A stretch of 64,000 nt of DNA, taken from contig RSEH01000181.1 of assembly GCA_006503475.1 (NCBI GenBank), positions 1 through 64,000 on the forward strand, read 5' to 3'. Numbering within the stretch: the stretch's first letter is position 1; each line of letters starts with the position of its first letter. Position numbers and translations under genes: made by a program. The stretch comes from Stentor roeselii. Taxonomy: Eukaryota > Ciliophora > Heterotrichea > Heterotrichida > Stentoridae. The notes beneath the pieces were generated by a model. It made no database searches, had not been told where the DNA came from, and saw only the letters and a list, made by a program, of their open reading frames with translations. Below are positions 1 through 8,884 of the stretch, piece after piece.

Positions 1-1113
1 AAGTTCCTTTTATTTTAATAGATTTAACTTACTTTCTTTCTGGTTTTAATCATACTATATTTTTTAAATCCTGAAGTCTTTCATTCAATGTTTTCTTCAA
101 TAAATTTTCTATTTTTTTATTCATAATGTTTTAAGTATTTTATTTGTTCACATTTTTATAATTATTTCTTGTCAACTTTTTATAGTTTTTATTTTCATGC
201 TATTATTCATTTTCCTACTAAGTATCAAATAACTAATTATTATTTTTACTAATTTCAAATTTATAGTATTTTTTTCGATTTCAGAATCTTTTTAGTTCAT
301 AGAGTTGCATTCAATTATTGTGATTTTGTTAAATAATTCATTTGCATAGGTTTTTGTCTAGTAAGTGTTAAAGTTTTTTTATATGGTCTTGCTATTTTTT
401 TGTGTATTTACTTAATTTTAAGTTTTATTTCATGTTTTATTACAAAATGCACCCCGATCAGCTACTAACCTGGGCACAAATCATTGTTTTTGTTTTATCA
501 TTTAATTTAAGTAGATTCTTTGCTATTTCAAGTTAATTTAAAAATTTTTGTTATGTAATTATTGTTAAAATATAAATATATGAAAAATATCACTAATTTA
601 TTTTTTAAAACTTCGGTTTGCATTTAGATATGAAAAGTTTCTTTCTTCATCTAGTTAAGATTTAAAAATTTAGTTGAGTTTACTTTAAATAATTTAGTCT
701 TTATTATATCATTTTTCTCAGTATAATTTTTTTTCAAGTAATGTTAATCAAAAGATTTATTTTAATGCTAAATAGAGAGTTTATTAATTCAGTTACGAAA
801 TGACTAATAAATTGATAATAATTTATAATTAAATAAGCAATAAGATAAAGCTTTGAATCAATGATTATTTTATAAAATGATGAACAAAATAATAAATTAT
901 TATATATACCTCAATATTATTCTTTTCAAATACTGCATGAAAAAAATTACAATTATTAATTATAAAGAATGATCTCAAATCCAATATAAAATCTTATTAA
1001 AATTCCTAGTTATTAATTGAATCTTAAATTAATAACTTCATAAAATTGAATTAATGTTTAATTGTCAGAAAACTTAATAAATACCTAATAAAATAATAAA
1101 GAAAATCGAAATT
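1..1113. other. AT-rich region without a confident gene
   Basis: This stretch is very AT-rich with many homopolymer runs. It holds no open frame of more than about 60 codons. The only compositional break is a short GC-richer island at about 449-477. A 29-codon frame (447-536) runs through it and would encode a hydrophobic peptide. I see no telomere repeat, tRNA or repeat family. It may be the 3' flank of a gene outside the window. Confidence 0.6.
447..536 (+). CDS. possible 29-aa hydrophobic small protein (uncertain)
   Basis: An ATG at 447 opens a 29-codon frame ending in TAA at 534-536. The peptide begins MHPDQLLTWAQ and continues as a hydrophobic stretch that could span a membrane. Its first third is much richer in G+C than the surrounding DNA, which is the only reason to suspect coding. 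It could equally be a gene remnant or chance. No homology is recognised. Confidence 0.15.
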   Translation: MHPDQLLTWAQIIVFVLSFNLSRFFAISS

Positions 1114-1518
1114 TTAATATAACTTTATTTCACAAATTAAAATTAAATCTTTGGACGGTCTCTCCCATCCCAAGTTCTGAGTTTTTTCCTTAAAACCCGA
1201 GTTCGTGACTTTATCTTTCAAATGAGAGATATCTCGACTCATCGTCAACAACTTCTCCTGTTTCTTAACCTTTTTTTCAATCAAAAACTTTTCAATTTTC
1301 TTTCTATCACTCATGAAATCCTGAGCATGATTATCAGCAACTTTTTTCCTAACAGTAAAAAATTCCGACTTCTTCCTAACAAAAGGCGCGACCACATCTT
1401 GAAAAGTCGGGATTTTCTGAGCACTGACAAAAATGAACGGATTATCAAAAGAGCTGCGAAAAGTGCTTTCATAGTCCTGAGAAAGATTTCTTTTATTTCG
1501 ATGCATTATATTCAACAT
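1114..1518 (-). CDS. hypothetical Lys-rich small protein, 134 aa
   Basis: This is a single-exon frame of 134 codons with no family I recognise. The product is basic and rich in Lys, Glu, Ser and Phe, with a central stretch of alternating charged residues (about residues 48-105) that is probably helical. There is no signal peptide or membrane segment. The start at 1518 lies 15 nt downstream of the stop of the EF-hand-like gene on the same strand, a spacing typical of real tandem genes in this window. A start at Met5 is also possible. Coding status rests on length, composition and spacing only. Confidence 0.5.
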   Translation of the reverse strand: MLNIMHRNKRNLSQDYESTFRSSFDNPFIFVSAQKIPTFQDVVAPFVRKKSEFFTVRKKVADNHAQDFMSDRKKIEKFLIEKKVKKQEKLLTMSRDISHLKDKVTNSGFKEKTQNLGWERPSKDLILICEIKLY

Positions 1519-1533
1519 TGATTACTCAAAAAC

Positions 1534-2352
1534 CTACTTCTTAACTGGCAGCGTTTCCAGCAAATAATCCTTGACCAGGTCCCTCGGAGCGATGACCTGT
1601 GAGTACTTCTGAGCGGCGAAATGTCTAAGCAAAGAAGCATCACAAAAGATCTGCATCGGCTGACTTTCAAATTTTTCTAAAAACTCTTGAAAAGTGATGC
1701 TAATTGGTTTACTTTTCCTTCCTCTTTTTTTCTTATTGTCCCCTGTTGGAGTGTCATCTTTATTCCTGCTTTTTTCAAATGATTCTTCCCGTTTTTGACT
1801 TGACAAAATAATGATTTCGAAATAGTTTCTTACTGTCGCAAAAGCTCCTTTTAGTTTACGGTTGAACTTTTCAATGTCATCGATTTTGTCAGCGTCTTTC
1901 AGTGAAAAAACAGCGAGTTTTGGTAAGGCGATCAAGGCAACGAAAAGAACATCGTCGATCATTGTTCGGATTTCTTCTTCGTCAAGCATGTTGTCCTTGA
2001 TGCTGTCGTAAATTTTAAACAAAACTCGTGATTTTTCACGTGCTGAGCCATTGCCCAACAAGACTCCTAAACAACTCAGCTGCCGTTGGTTGAAGGACGT
2101 GTTTTCTTTAAATAAGTTGAAAAATTTAGTCACTGGTGCTTCTGGAGAACCTAGGAAGGGAAGGTTTAGATTTAACTCTCGGCATGATGTTGAAAATTGA
2201 GTGGTACTCATTCGAAGAGCTACTGAAAAACGCTTGAAAATTGTGTCGATTTTGTCGGATCCTATTTTTTGGAAACCCATTCTTGACTCTATTGAAATTA
2301 TGAGAAGCTCGTTTGAGGAGTATTCTTTTAAACGTCGACTTGCACAACCCAT
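1534..2352 (-). CDS. EF-hand-like protein with possible N-terminal acylation, 272 aa
   Basis: The protein begins MGCASRR. Gly2 and Cys3 could accept myristate and palmitate, although Ser is at position 5 rather than the preferred 6. Residues about 75-140 resemble the central EF-hand region of calcineurin B/NCS proteins: a helix, then YDSIKDNMLDEEE, where the loop keeps Asp at 1, 5 and 9 and Glu at 12 but has Ile at 3. Calcium binding is therefore doubtful. A basic, Lys/Arg-rich linker (KKKRGRKSK) follows, then a second helical region. A membrane-tethered calcium-sensor-like role is an inference. It diverges from DNAAF1 across 243 nt. Confidence 0.6.
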   Translation of the reverse strand: MGCASRRLKEYSSNELLIISIESRMGFQKIGSDKIDTIFKRFSVALRMSTTQFSTSCRELNLNLPFLGSPEAPVTKFFNLFKENTSFNQRQLSCLGVLLGNGSAREKSRVLFKIYDSIKDNMLDEEEIRTMIDDVLFVALIALPKLAVFSLKDADKIDDIEKFNRKLKGAFATVRNYFEIIILSSQKREESFEKSRNKDDTPTGDNKKKRGRKSKPISITFQEFLEKFESQPMQIFCDASLLRHFAAQKYSQVIAPRDLVKDYLLETLPVKK

Positions 2353-2595
2353 TTTGGATTATTTGGCCGTTTTGAGGTGGGTATAGGGAGGTGGTCTTTT
2401 GGGATTATATGGATTAAAGGAGTGATTTAGTGAGATGGTGAAATTAGTAAAATTTTAGGATTGTGTTAAGGGTGAGATTGTAAGAATGAAAATTTTTGGT
2501 AAATGATAAATTTCATTGAAGAAGTGTAGGATGGGTTATCAATTTTTCGTATATAAACTTCAATAAACATTTCACTCTATATTTAAACTAATTCA

Positions 2596-3720
2596 ATGCT
2601 AAAGAAACCAGAGCCTGAAAAAGACGACCAAGGCTACAATATAATAACAAAGCGATTCCTCCGAAAACTATGCGAATACGACGAGCTTTTCGAAACTCCA
2701 GGACTAACAAAGCACTTATACCTACACTACCAGAGTTTTACCGAGATCCGCAATCTAGAAGATTACACAAACCTTCGTGTACTCTGGCTTGAAAACAACA
2801 TGATCTCCGAGATAAAAAACCTTGAAAGTCTTTCAAAGCTGCGCTGTCTTTACCTACAGCACAACTGCTTAACCCAAATAAAAAACCTTGACAATCTAAA
2901 AGACTTATCCACATTAAACCTTTCATTCAACCAGATCTCAAAAATCGAAAACCTTTCAAATCTTTTCCAATTAGAAGACCTGAACATTTCCCACAATTCA
3001 ATCAACAACTCTTCCTCAATAGTCCCAATCTCAGAAGTCCCTTCATTGAAAGTCCTTGACTTGAGAAGTAACTCGGTTGAAGACTCGGAGTTTCTTCTGG
3101 ATTCGCTGAAAACATTGAAAAATCTAAAAAGTTTGTATTTAAAAGGAAATCCTTGCTTGGAAGACATCAAGTTTTACAGGAAAAGTTTCATCGGCAACTT
3201 AAAAAATTTAGTTTATTTTGATGATAAACCTGTCAGTGATATTGAAAGAATCGCAGCTGATGCCTGGGTCGAAGGGGGAGAAGAGGGTGAAAAAGAAGCG
3301 AAAAATGCCTTTTGGAACAGGGTCAAAGAACAGAAAAATCAGGAAAAAGATGGCCTTAAGGATGTCTTGTTGAGATATGAGAAAAAAAAAAAAAAATTCG
3401 ATGAAATTCGTGATTTTCATCGACATTCTGCTGCTTTTGAAAGGAAAAAAAAGATGATGAACCAGTTTCATAAAATCGAGTCTGTGCTGAAAGATTGGAC
3501 TGTGAAGAAAGGCATTTCCCTGACATTTCCTTTTGAAAGTGAAAATATAAATCTGAGAGAACTATTCGAGCTGAAGTTTGAGAGGCTAGAAGAACTGCTA
3601 ATTGAAAATGAATTCGACTTCGAAAAGGTGAATGAAAAATTAAAGCCGAATTTCAACTGCACTGTTGAGACTTTAAGAGTTTTATGGTCAGACTTTTCTG
3701 AAGAAAACCAGAATCCTTAA
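2596..3720 (+). CDS. DNAAF1: dynein axonemal assembly factor 1 (LRRC50/ODA7)
   Basis: DNAAF1 is a cytoplasmic leucine-rich-repeat protein needed to pre-assemble axonemal dynein arms. The 374-aa product carries SDS22-type leucine-rich repeats at about residues 38-190 (units such as LRCLYLQHNCLTQIKNL). An LRR cap follows at about 205-228, containing YFDDKPVS and AWVEGG, the diagnostic DNAAF1 junction. The rest is a charged helical tail. It is much shorter than the human protein because it lacks the long disordered C-terminus, as protist forms often do. The ATG at 2596 gives a normal start just before the first repeat. It converges with the RBR ligase gene, with 56 nt between stops. A ciliary gene is expected in a heavily ciliated cell. 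Confidence 0.88.
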   Translation: MLKKPEPEKDDQGYNIITKRFLRKLCEYDELFETPGLTKHLYLHYQSFTEIRNLEDYTNLRVLWLENNMISEIKNLESLSKLRCLYLQHNCLTQIKNLDNLKDLSTLNLSFNQISKIENLSNLFQLEDLNISHNSINNSSSIVPISEVPSLKVLDLRSNSVEDSEFLLDSLKTLKNLKSLYLKGNPCLEDIKFYRKSFIGNLKNLVYFDDKPVSDIERIAADAWVEGGEEGEKEAKNAFWNRVKEQKNQEKDGLKDVLLRYEKKKKKFDEIRDFHRHSAAFERKKKMMNQFHKIESVLKDWTVKKGISLTFPFESENINLRELFELKFERLEELLIENEFDFEKVNEKLKPNFNCTVETLRVLWSDFSEENQNP

Positions 3721-3776
3721 AATCTTTAAGATATTTTATAATGACTTCTTAGGTCAAATCACATAACTATTATTAA

Positions 3777-5105
3777 TTAAGAATACCCGTATCGATTACG
3801 AGGCCTGAAGAAGTTCGGGTCTCTGCACCTCCTGATAGCAATGTAAATTTTATATAAAACCAACACAATTCCGAAGATATGTGCCAAGGCAGCTCCTAAA
3901 ATAATTCCAACAACTAAAAAAGGTGCAGTGATTATCCCAAGAGCGACCCCAGCACAAGACCCACAGCTACTTCTACAGCAATTATTCCTCACACAATCCA
4001 CATTCAGCCCAATAGACAAGGCAAAAGGCGCGACAGTAAAGAAAACAGGACTTAAAACAATTCCAAAAAACGCAGCAAAACAATAACTGATACCTTTATA
4101 TTGATTCACAAATCTTCTTAAAACTTCATTTCCCATAGACCCAGCCGCGATCTTATGAGTAAAAACACAACAAATGACAATACACAAGAAAGGAAGCATA
4201 AAAGGAGCGAATACCATTCTCAACACAAAGACCCAAGAAGGGTTCTTCTTGTTAAGTTTTTTTACTTCGCATTCTTCATAATGCCCGCTGTGATATTTTT
4301 CCCCACAGAGCCAGCACCATTCATACCTACACTTAGCGCAAGTCATATGGTCACACCCCAGATTTTTCTCTACTTTTCTCTTGCAATTCGGGCAAAACTT
4401 GAGTCCATGTTCCTTTGCCCATCCATCCATTTGTTTATCAATTCCATTTTTACACTGCTCGTTTTCATGCCAGGCTTCAGAGCAGTAAAAGCAATACTCA
4501 AAGAAGCATTTATTGCATTTCAGTTTTGACCTTTCTGAAGTTCCAATGTCGTAACCTTCACAATCTACCTTCGGACACCCTCGGACGTAAGGGTTCTTAA
4601 AAAGCTCTTCAGCGGCTTTGAAGCGAGAGTACTTGTTGAAGAGCTCTGCATCGACATGGTCCTTTATCACTGAATCTGGGATCTGCCCTCGACACTCGTG
4701 GTTCGGACAGGGCATTGACAGGACCTGGCTTTCAACTATTCGAAGTTTGACGTAGTTGAAAAGGCAAGGCTTGCAGAACTGGTCGTTGCATTCCAGGGCA
4801 AGCATCATCTCGAAAGGAAACGAGTCTTGGCATATCAAACAAGTTATTTGCTCGAAGTCGATCGCGTGTGACGCTAAGTTTTGGTCTTCGAAGGCTGGGG
4901 GCTGGCTGAAACATCTTTCAACTAGATCTTCAATTGGCTCGTTTTCGTGATTTGATAGGACTTGGTCTACTTGGGAGGGTTCCAGGCCTAAATTTAAAAG
5001 AGCTTCTCGTTTTGAGGATATTATCTGTGATGGACTTGCAGGGTTTTGAACGATGACTGACGCGAGACTGTCCAATTCAGGTTCATCATTCAGAATTTCA
5101 CTCAT
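3777..5105 (-). CDS. RBR-type E3 ubiquitin ligase with C-terminal membrane segments (RNF19-like)
   Basis: A 442-aa RING-between-RING ligase. These enzymes take ubiquitin from an E2 onto their own RING2 cysteine and pass it to a substrate. Residues about 25-66 look like a UBA/CUE-type ubiquitin-binding helix bundle. RING1 lies at about 89-138, the IBR at about 160-218 and RING2 at about 238-279. The RING2 motif EKNLGCDHMTC places the expected catalytic Cys at 251, in the position it has in parkin and RNF19. Several hydrophobic segments follow (about 291-425), interrupted by a Cys-rich stretch, so the protein is probably anchored in an internal membrane like RNF19A/B. It is divergent from the next gene across 190 nt. 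Confidence 0.88.
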   Translation of the reverse strand: MSEILNDEPELDSLASVIVQNPASPSQIISSKREALLNLGLEPSQVDQVLSNHENEPIEDLVERCFSQPPAFEDQNLASHAIDFEQITCLICQDSFPFEMMLALECNDQFCKPCLFNYVKLRIVESQVLSMPCPNHECRGQIPDSVIKDHVDAELFNKYSRFKAAEELFKNPYVRGCPKVDCEGYDIGTSERSKLKCNKCFFEYCFYCSEAWHENEQCKNGIDKQMDGWAKEHGLKFCPNCKRKVEKNLGCDHMTCAKCRYEWCWLCGEKYHSGHYEECEVKKLNKKNPSWVFVLRMVFAPFMLPFLCIVICCVFTHKIAAGSMGNEVLRRFVNQYKGISYCFAAFFGIVLSPVFFTVAPFALSIGLNVDCVRNNCCRSSCGSCAGVALGIITAPFLVVGIILGAALAHIFGIVLVLYKIYIAIRRCRDPNFFRPRNRYGYS

Positions 5106-5295
5106 AATTATTATTCTGGGTTACTGCATCAGAATGCAGACAATTGTTGAAAATAAATTATTAATACACTTAGAAGTTGTTTTAGGTTAATTGTAAAGAC
5201 CTGCTGCTAAGATACTAAAGATTCTTTAATTTAGATAACTTTATAGAGGAGCACTCGCTACAGATAGGTTTAAATTTAAGGATAACCAGTTAATA

Positions 5296-6096
5296 ATGGA
5301 CAAAATTTTAAAAGATTACTCTCGATGCTCTGATGAATTCCTCATAGCGCAAGTCCTGACCCTTCTTCGAAGGCACAACATCAGTAAAAATTCATTAAAG
5401 TCTCCTCCGAAGCCAAGTAAGGCGATAGGAAGTCACCAGTTTTCATTTAAATACCGTCAAAACTCAAGAGAATTCAACCATAATACAAAAAGAAGAAACA
5501 CTCAACCTAACCCTTCTAGAAATTTAATTCAACTAACACCTCAAAGCAGGACTTCTTCATGTGAGATTGAGTTTCTTTTGTACTTTCAGAACGTTTTTAA
5601 CAAAATATTCGACCTGCATCAAACAACTGAACTGGTCAAGAACGAGATTGAAAAAATGTGCAGTCTTGTTATTATTAAGCAGTTTTTTCTTGATCACTAC
5701 GTCGCTGATTCTACTTTTTTTAATACACTCGTCGCACCTTTGAAGGGAAAAACTTGGATCAATTCAGATGATTTTTTACTTTCCATGATTGCTGTTCAGG
5801 TCAAAGGGGGAAATACTGTAAAAAATCGGATCATTAGGAAAAATGAAGGACAGTGGTCTACTCAACAAATGCTTTGTAAGGTTTATGCAGTTTTTTTTAA
5901 TGTTATTCGATTTATGGATGGGGAGGAAGTCGGCCGTGATGGACTGGAAAGAATGGCTGGAATGATGTATAATAAATCTCGTCCACAGGTGCAGAATTTC
6001 GTTGATGGAATACTTTTGAGAGTGAATGATTCGAAAAAAGGTCACGTTGTCAAGCTTTCTTGCAATGATTTTTTTAAAATAATTGTAAAAGACTAG
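5296..6096 (+). CDS. hypothetical protein, 266 aa
   Basis: I recognise no family. The N-terminal 25 residues could form a short helix resembling a LisH or dimerisation segment (DEFLIAQVLTLLRRHNIS). Residues about 30-95 are basic and low in order (Ser, Pro, Asn, Arg). From about residue 97 the sequence looks folded and helical. There is no signal peptide or membrane segment. The ATG at 5296 follows GTTAATA, and the gene ends in TAG. The next gene, MIC10, starts 113 nt downstream on the same strand. Confidence 0.6.
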   Translation: MDKILKDYSRCSDEFLIAQVLTLLRRHNISKNSLKSPPKPSKAIGSHQFSFKYRQNSREFNHNTKRRNTQPNPSRNLIQLTPQSRTSSCEIEFLLYFQNVFNKIFDLHQTTELVKNEIEKMCSLVIIKQFFLDHYVADSTFFNTLVAPLKGKTWINSDDFLLSMIAVQVKGGNTVKNRIIRKNEGQWSTQQMLCKVYAVFFNVIRFMDGEEVGRDGLERMAGMMYNKSRPQVQNFVDGILLRVNDSKKGHVVKLSCNDFFKIIVKD

Positions 6097-6209
6097 CAAA
6101 TGAAGAAGGTTTACACTAATGAAAGTTACACAAATTGATTATTTTATATCTTTAAAAAATTCAATCGTTTAAGTTTGATGACTTAAGCTGTAGTATATCT
6201 CTTATAAAT

Positions 6210-6425
6210 ATGTCTTTAAAACAAATAAATCAAGAATGGGATAAGTGCCTACTACGAACCCTTGACTACGGATTCAAAGGAGCTGTTTCAGGACTGATTC
6301 TTGGTCTATTTTTCTTCAAAAGAAAAACATTCAGTATGGTTTATTTTTCAGGACTTGGGGTAGGTTGTTCTTATTATGAATGCGAAAAGAGGTTCAACGT
6401 CCTGCTAAATCAGAAAAATGATTAA
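6210..6425 (+). CDS. MIC10: MICOS complex subunit MIC10
   Basis: MIC10 is a small inner-mitochondrial-membrane protein that oligomerises to bend membrane at crista junctions. The 71-aa product starts with the family's short polar head including WDKCL (compare WDRCL in animals). It has a first membrane segment at about 21-36 with glycines at 21, 24, 28 and 32, a positive turn FFKRKT, and a second segment at about 41-57 with the glycine pattern SGLGVGCSYYEC. This matches the paired glycine-zipper hairpin and the usual length. ATAAATATG surrounds the start. It converges on the DHHC gene with 40 nt between stops. Confidence 0.85.
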   Translation: MSLKQINQEWDKCLLRTLDYGFKGAVSGLILGLFFFKRKTFSMVYFSGLGVGCSYYECEKRFNVLLNQKND

Positions 6426-6465
6426 GACTTAGAATAGCTTACCACATCTTATAATGTGTTCCACT

Positions 6466-7212
6466 CTATTTATTAACTAAATCCTTCCCATGCCCCAACT
6501 CAACTTGTTCATTAGCCCGAAATTCCGTTTTCCTTTCAAAATACCCAAAAGTAGTCAATTTTTTGCAGTTCAAAAATACATGAAATCCAATAAGCATTCC
6601 ATTAAGAGCTAAAATAATCCCACAAGTTAAAACCTGCAAATAAACACTTAAGTTTTCAGGTCCCACTCTTACTTTCCAGGCAAAGTCGAGAGAAACAAAA
6701 ACAATGAAAAAGCTGAAAACTTCTAAAAAAATGATAAGTTTTATAAAAATGCGATAGTTTTTGTCTCCGACACAATTATTGACGAACTTGCAGTGGTGGT
6801 CGAAGTTTGACACACAACGATTGCACATTGAACAGTGCTTTGTGTTGTTATTTGAAATTATTGATTTGCAGGACTCGCACCAGATTTTGTTGATAATGCT
6901 GATGCTTTGAGGGATTCTAGATAAGGGTTACTTTTCTGATACCTGCTTTCGGTAATGCAATACTGAATTGTCTGTGGGGTTTGAACGTGTTAGACGAAAT
7001 CCGAAGTAGCAGAATAGAGATAATAATATAGAGAAAATCAAGATCAGAATTATTCGCTTGTTGCCTTGGTAACCTGGAACTATTTTTACTAAAAAGTTTA
7101 AAATAGTAAAAAGTAATAATATGTAAGTTATTACTTGAAGTAGGCTCCAGGGACAGTCAAACCCAGTAGCTCTAGATTTATCCTTAACATGAGAAAGACT
7201 GTGAATTTTCAT
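6466..7212 (-). CDS. DHHC palmitoyltransferase (two exons)
   Basis: An S-acyltransferase that attaches palmitate to cysteines of membrane proteins. The exons are 6932-7212 and 6466-6916, joined by a 15-nt intron; the spliced product is 243 aa. Splicing joins the Cys-rich half CESC...KHCSMCNRC to DHHCKFVNNCVGDKNY (catalytic DHHC at residues 133-136) and completes the cysteine-rich domain exactly. There are two membrane segments before it (about 23-45 and 53-72) and two after it, the usual four-helix layout. I chose the start at 7212 because ATAAATATG precedes it; an in-frame ATG at 7242 is possible. It is divergent from the gene at 7251. Confidence 0.88.
6917..6931 (-). other. 15-nt intron in the DHHC gene
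   Basis: Sense sequence gtaacccttatctag, phase 2. Removing it eliminates an in-frame TAA and joins the two halves of the DHHC cysteine-rich domain. An adenine sits sixth from the 3' end. Confidence 0.92.
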
Positions 7213-7250
7213 ATTTATCCTTCCACCTAACTCCTTCTTCATATACAAAA

Positions 7251-8396
7251 ATGGACCAAAGCGCAGTAGAAGAGTGGCGAGAAAATTTAAAAAAATACGA
7301 GTCAGAAAAAACCGGTTACTCCTTCGCAGGAGTCCGTCCACCGCCACGTCTAACGACATCCGACATGCAAGAGTTAGAAAATCGTTACAACCCAATATTG
7401 CAAACATTTACCGACCCCTCAATCGAGCGTAACGCCCAAAAGATCGAGCGTGACCGTTTAATCGAGACCCTCGCGAAGAACAAAGACCGAGCTCTTCGAT
7501 ACGAGCAGACCTTCGACATAATAAACCTCGAAGACAAGCTGAAAGGTTTAGAAGGTCTTCCAGGTTACCCCGAGCAACGTCCTCCGAACTTCAAGACTCG
7601 CAACCTGGGCAACAACAGTAAAACTCCTTATAACATCATCAGTTGTTTGGACTTCGCTGACCATCACTTCTTGCCCCCTGAGCAGCGACCCCCTCGGCCA
7701 GTGGAGAAGCCGAGGACTTACAAGGTGAACATTGTAGAGCATCGAGACTTCAACATCATTTCAAATCGGTACCTCGCCGACCATGAAGCCAAGGCGCAGC
7801 AGGACCTGGAGTCTTATAAGATGCAAGCCGCTGAGGAGTACTGGAAAACTCATGACTATGATATTTTCACTTGCAAACATATCGACCCTGACAGGGAAAA
7901 TGACATGACAAGTAAAACGAAAGATGAAGCTGATGCACTTGTTAATAGAAAATATCAAAGACTGCCTAATGGCGTCAAGTACAGCGAAGGCGCTCTTTAT
8001 CAGGCTATCAGCAGCAAGGTAGTCGACCCTGCAAGACTGTATGAAATCGATATGAAGAATAAAAATGCGAAAAAAAGATATGAAACCAGATACGACGTTG
8101 AAAAAGAGTACCATGAACGTGATATTGAACAACAGGAAAAACAGAAAGTTCAGATGATCAACCGCATCTCACATGAAAGGTTTTTAGAAGATGTCAACCG
8201 CGGATTCGATATCATCAACCATTCTCCTTATCAGGGAATCGGCTCGAAAACTCTCTATCCAAGTAAAACTTCTTCGAAACCTGGAGTCTGGGACCGTGCA
8301 ATGAGTCAGAAGACTAATCCACCATCTGACATTCCGAGCAGGTTTTCAACACCCAATAGGCCGATTCGCAGTTCAGGTTTTAAGATAGTGTCCTAG
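7251..8396 (+). CDS. conserved repeat protein with [FY][ND]II motifs, 381 aa (possible axonemal protein)
   Basis: A soluble, charged, Tyr- and Arg-rich protein. A short motif recurs: FDIIN at 88-92, YNIIS at 127-131, FNIIS at 167-171, YDIFT at 203-207 and FDIIN at 319-323. The first four are 36-40 residues apart. The motif is usually followed by a charged or proline-containing turn. The look is that of filament- or microtubule-associated ciliary proteins of protists, but I cannot name the family. Codon use is relatively GC-rich and biased, suggesting high expression. It is divergent from the DHHC gene across 38 nt, and the next gene begins 26 nt downstream. Confidence 0.75.
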   Translation: MDQSAVEEWRENLKKYESEKTGYSFAGVRPPPRLTTSDMQELENRYNPILQTFTDPSIERNAQKIERDRLIETLAKNKDRALRYEQTFDIINLEDKLKGLEGLPGYPEQRPPNFKTRNLGNNSKTPYNIISCLDFADHHFLPPEQRPPRPVEKPRTYKVNIVEHRDFNIISNRYLADHEAKAQQDLESYKMQAAEEYWKTHDYDIFTCKHIDPDRENDMTSKTKDEADALVNRKYQRLPNGVKYSEGALYQAISSKVVDPARLYEIDMKNKNAKKRYETRYDVEKEYHERDIEQQEKQKVQMINRISHERFLEDVNRGFDIINHSPYQGIGSKTLYPSKTSSKPGVWDRAMSQKTNPPSDIPSRFSTPNRPIRSSGFKIVS

Positions 8397-8422
8397 TTTC
8401 TTCTAATTTAACTCCTCTATTA

Positions 8423-8872
8423 ATGGATTCAGAAGGTTTTAAATTCACATTTTACGTTAAACCTTTCTATAAAAACCCTGAAAACGCCACTGAAAACATT
8501 CAAGAAAAACCCAGAAGCTCTTCAAGAAAAAGAGCAGTTCTCGCTCCGATATCAAATCGTTCAATCAACCAATCCTCGCGACCATTATCTCATAACAACG
8601 AGCGACAAGATTTCAGGTATTTTCCAAGAGCGACTCACCAAATGGCAGAGTCTTATTTAAGTTCAAGTTTTTTTCCCAAGGAAAAATCATCAACTTACAA
8701 GAGTCCCGGTAGTGTTTTACAAGACTTAAACAACATCAAAGAAAAAGACTCAACTTTTAAAGTACTCAACGATGGCAAAAAGAACATCAAGTTGTTCCCA
8801 GTCATTCATTACTACAGGAAACCCCGAGGGTTCACTCCTGGAAACATTCTCAGGTGTAAACTTCAGCTTTAG
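8423..8872 (+). CDS. hypothetical basic protein, 149 aa
   Basis: I recognise no family. The protein is basic and largely disordered in its first two thirds (rich in Ser, Asn, Arg, Pro and Lys). It ends with a more hydrophobic, basic stretch including FPVIHYYRKPRGFTPGN. There is no signal or membrane segment. CTATTAATGG surrounds the start, nearly the same as TTATTAATGG at the next gene, whose ATG lies only 12 nt past this stop. Both flanking genes are on the same strand. Confidence 0.55.
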   Translation: MDSEGFKFTFYVKPFYKNPENATENIQEKPRSSSRKRAVLAPISNRSINQSSRPLSHNNERQDFRYFPRATHQMAESYLSSSFFPKEKSSTYKSPGSVLQDLNNIKEKDSTFKVLNDGKKNIKLFPVIHYYRKPRGFTPGNILRCKLQL

Positions 8873-8884
8873 TTTAACTTATTA

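Noticed and set aside
1222-1521. Open frame of 99 codons on the plus strand opposite the Lys-rich small gene
   Set aside because: It is the antisense shadow of the minus-strand frame, with random-looking composition (Phe/Leu/Ser/Ile rich). The minus frame has better composition and tandem spacing.
4155-4529. A 124-codon plus-strand frame
   Set aside because: Antisense to the zinc-binding domains of the RBR ligase.
6466-7407. Two separate genes, one for a DHHC fragment and one for a membrane protein
   Set aside because: A 15-nt intron joins them into one complete DHHC enzyme.
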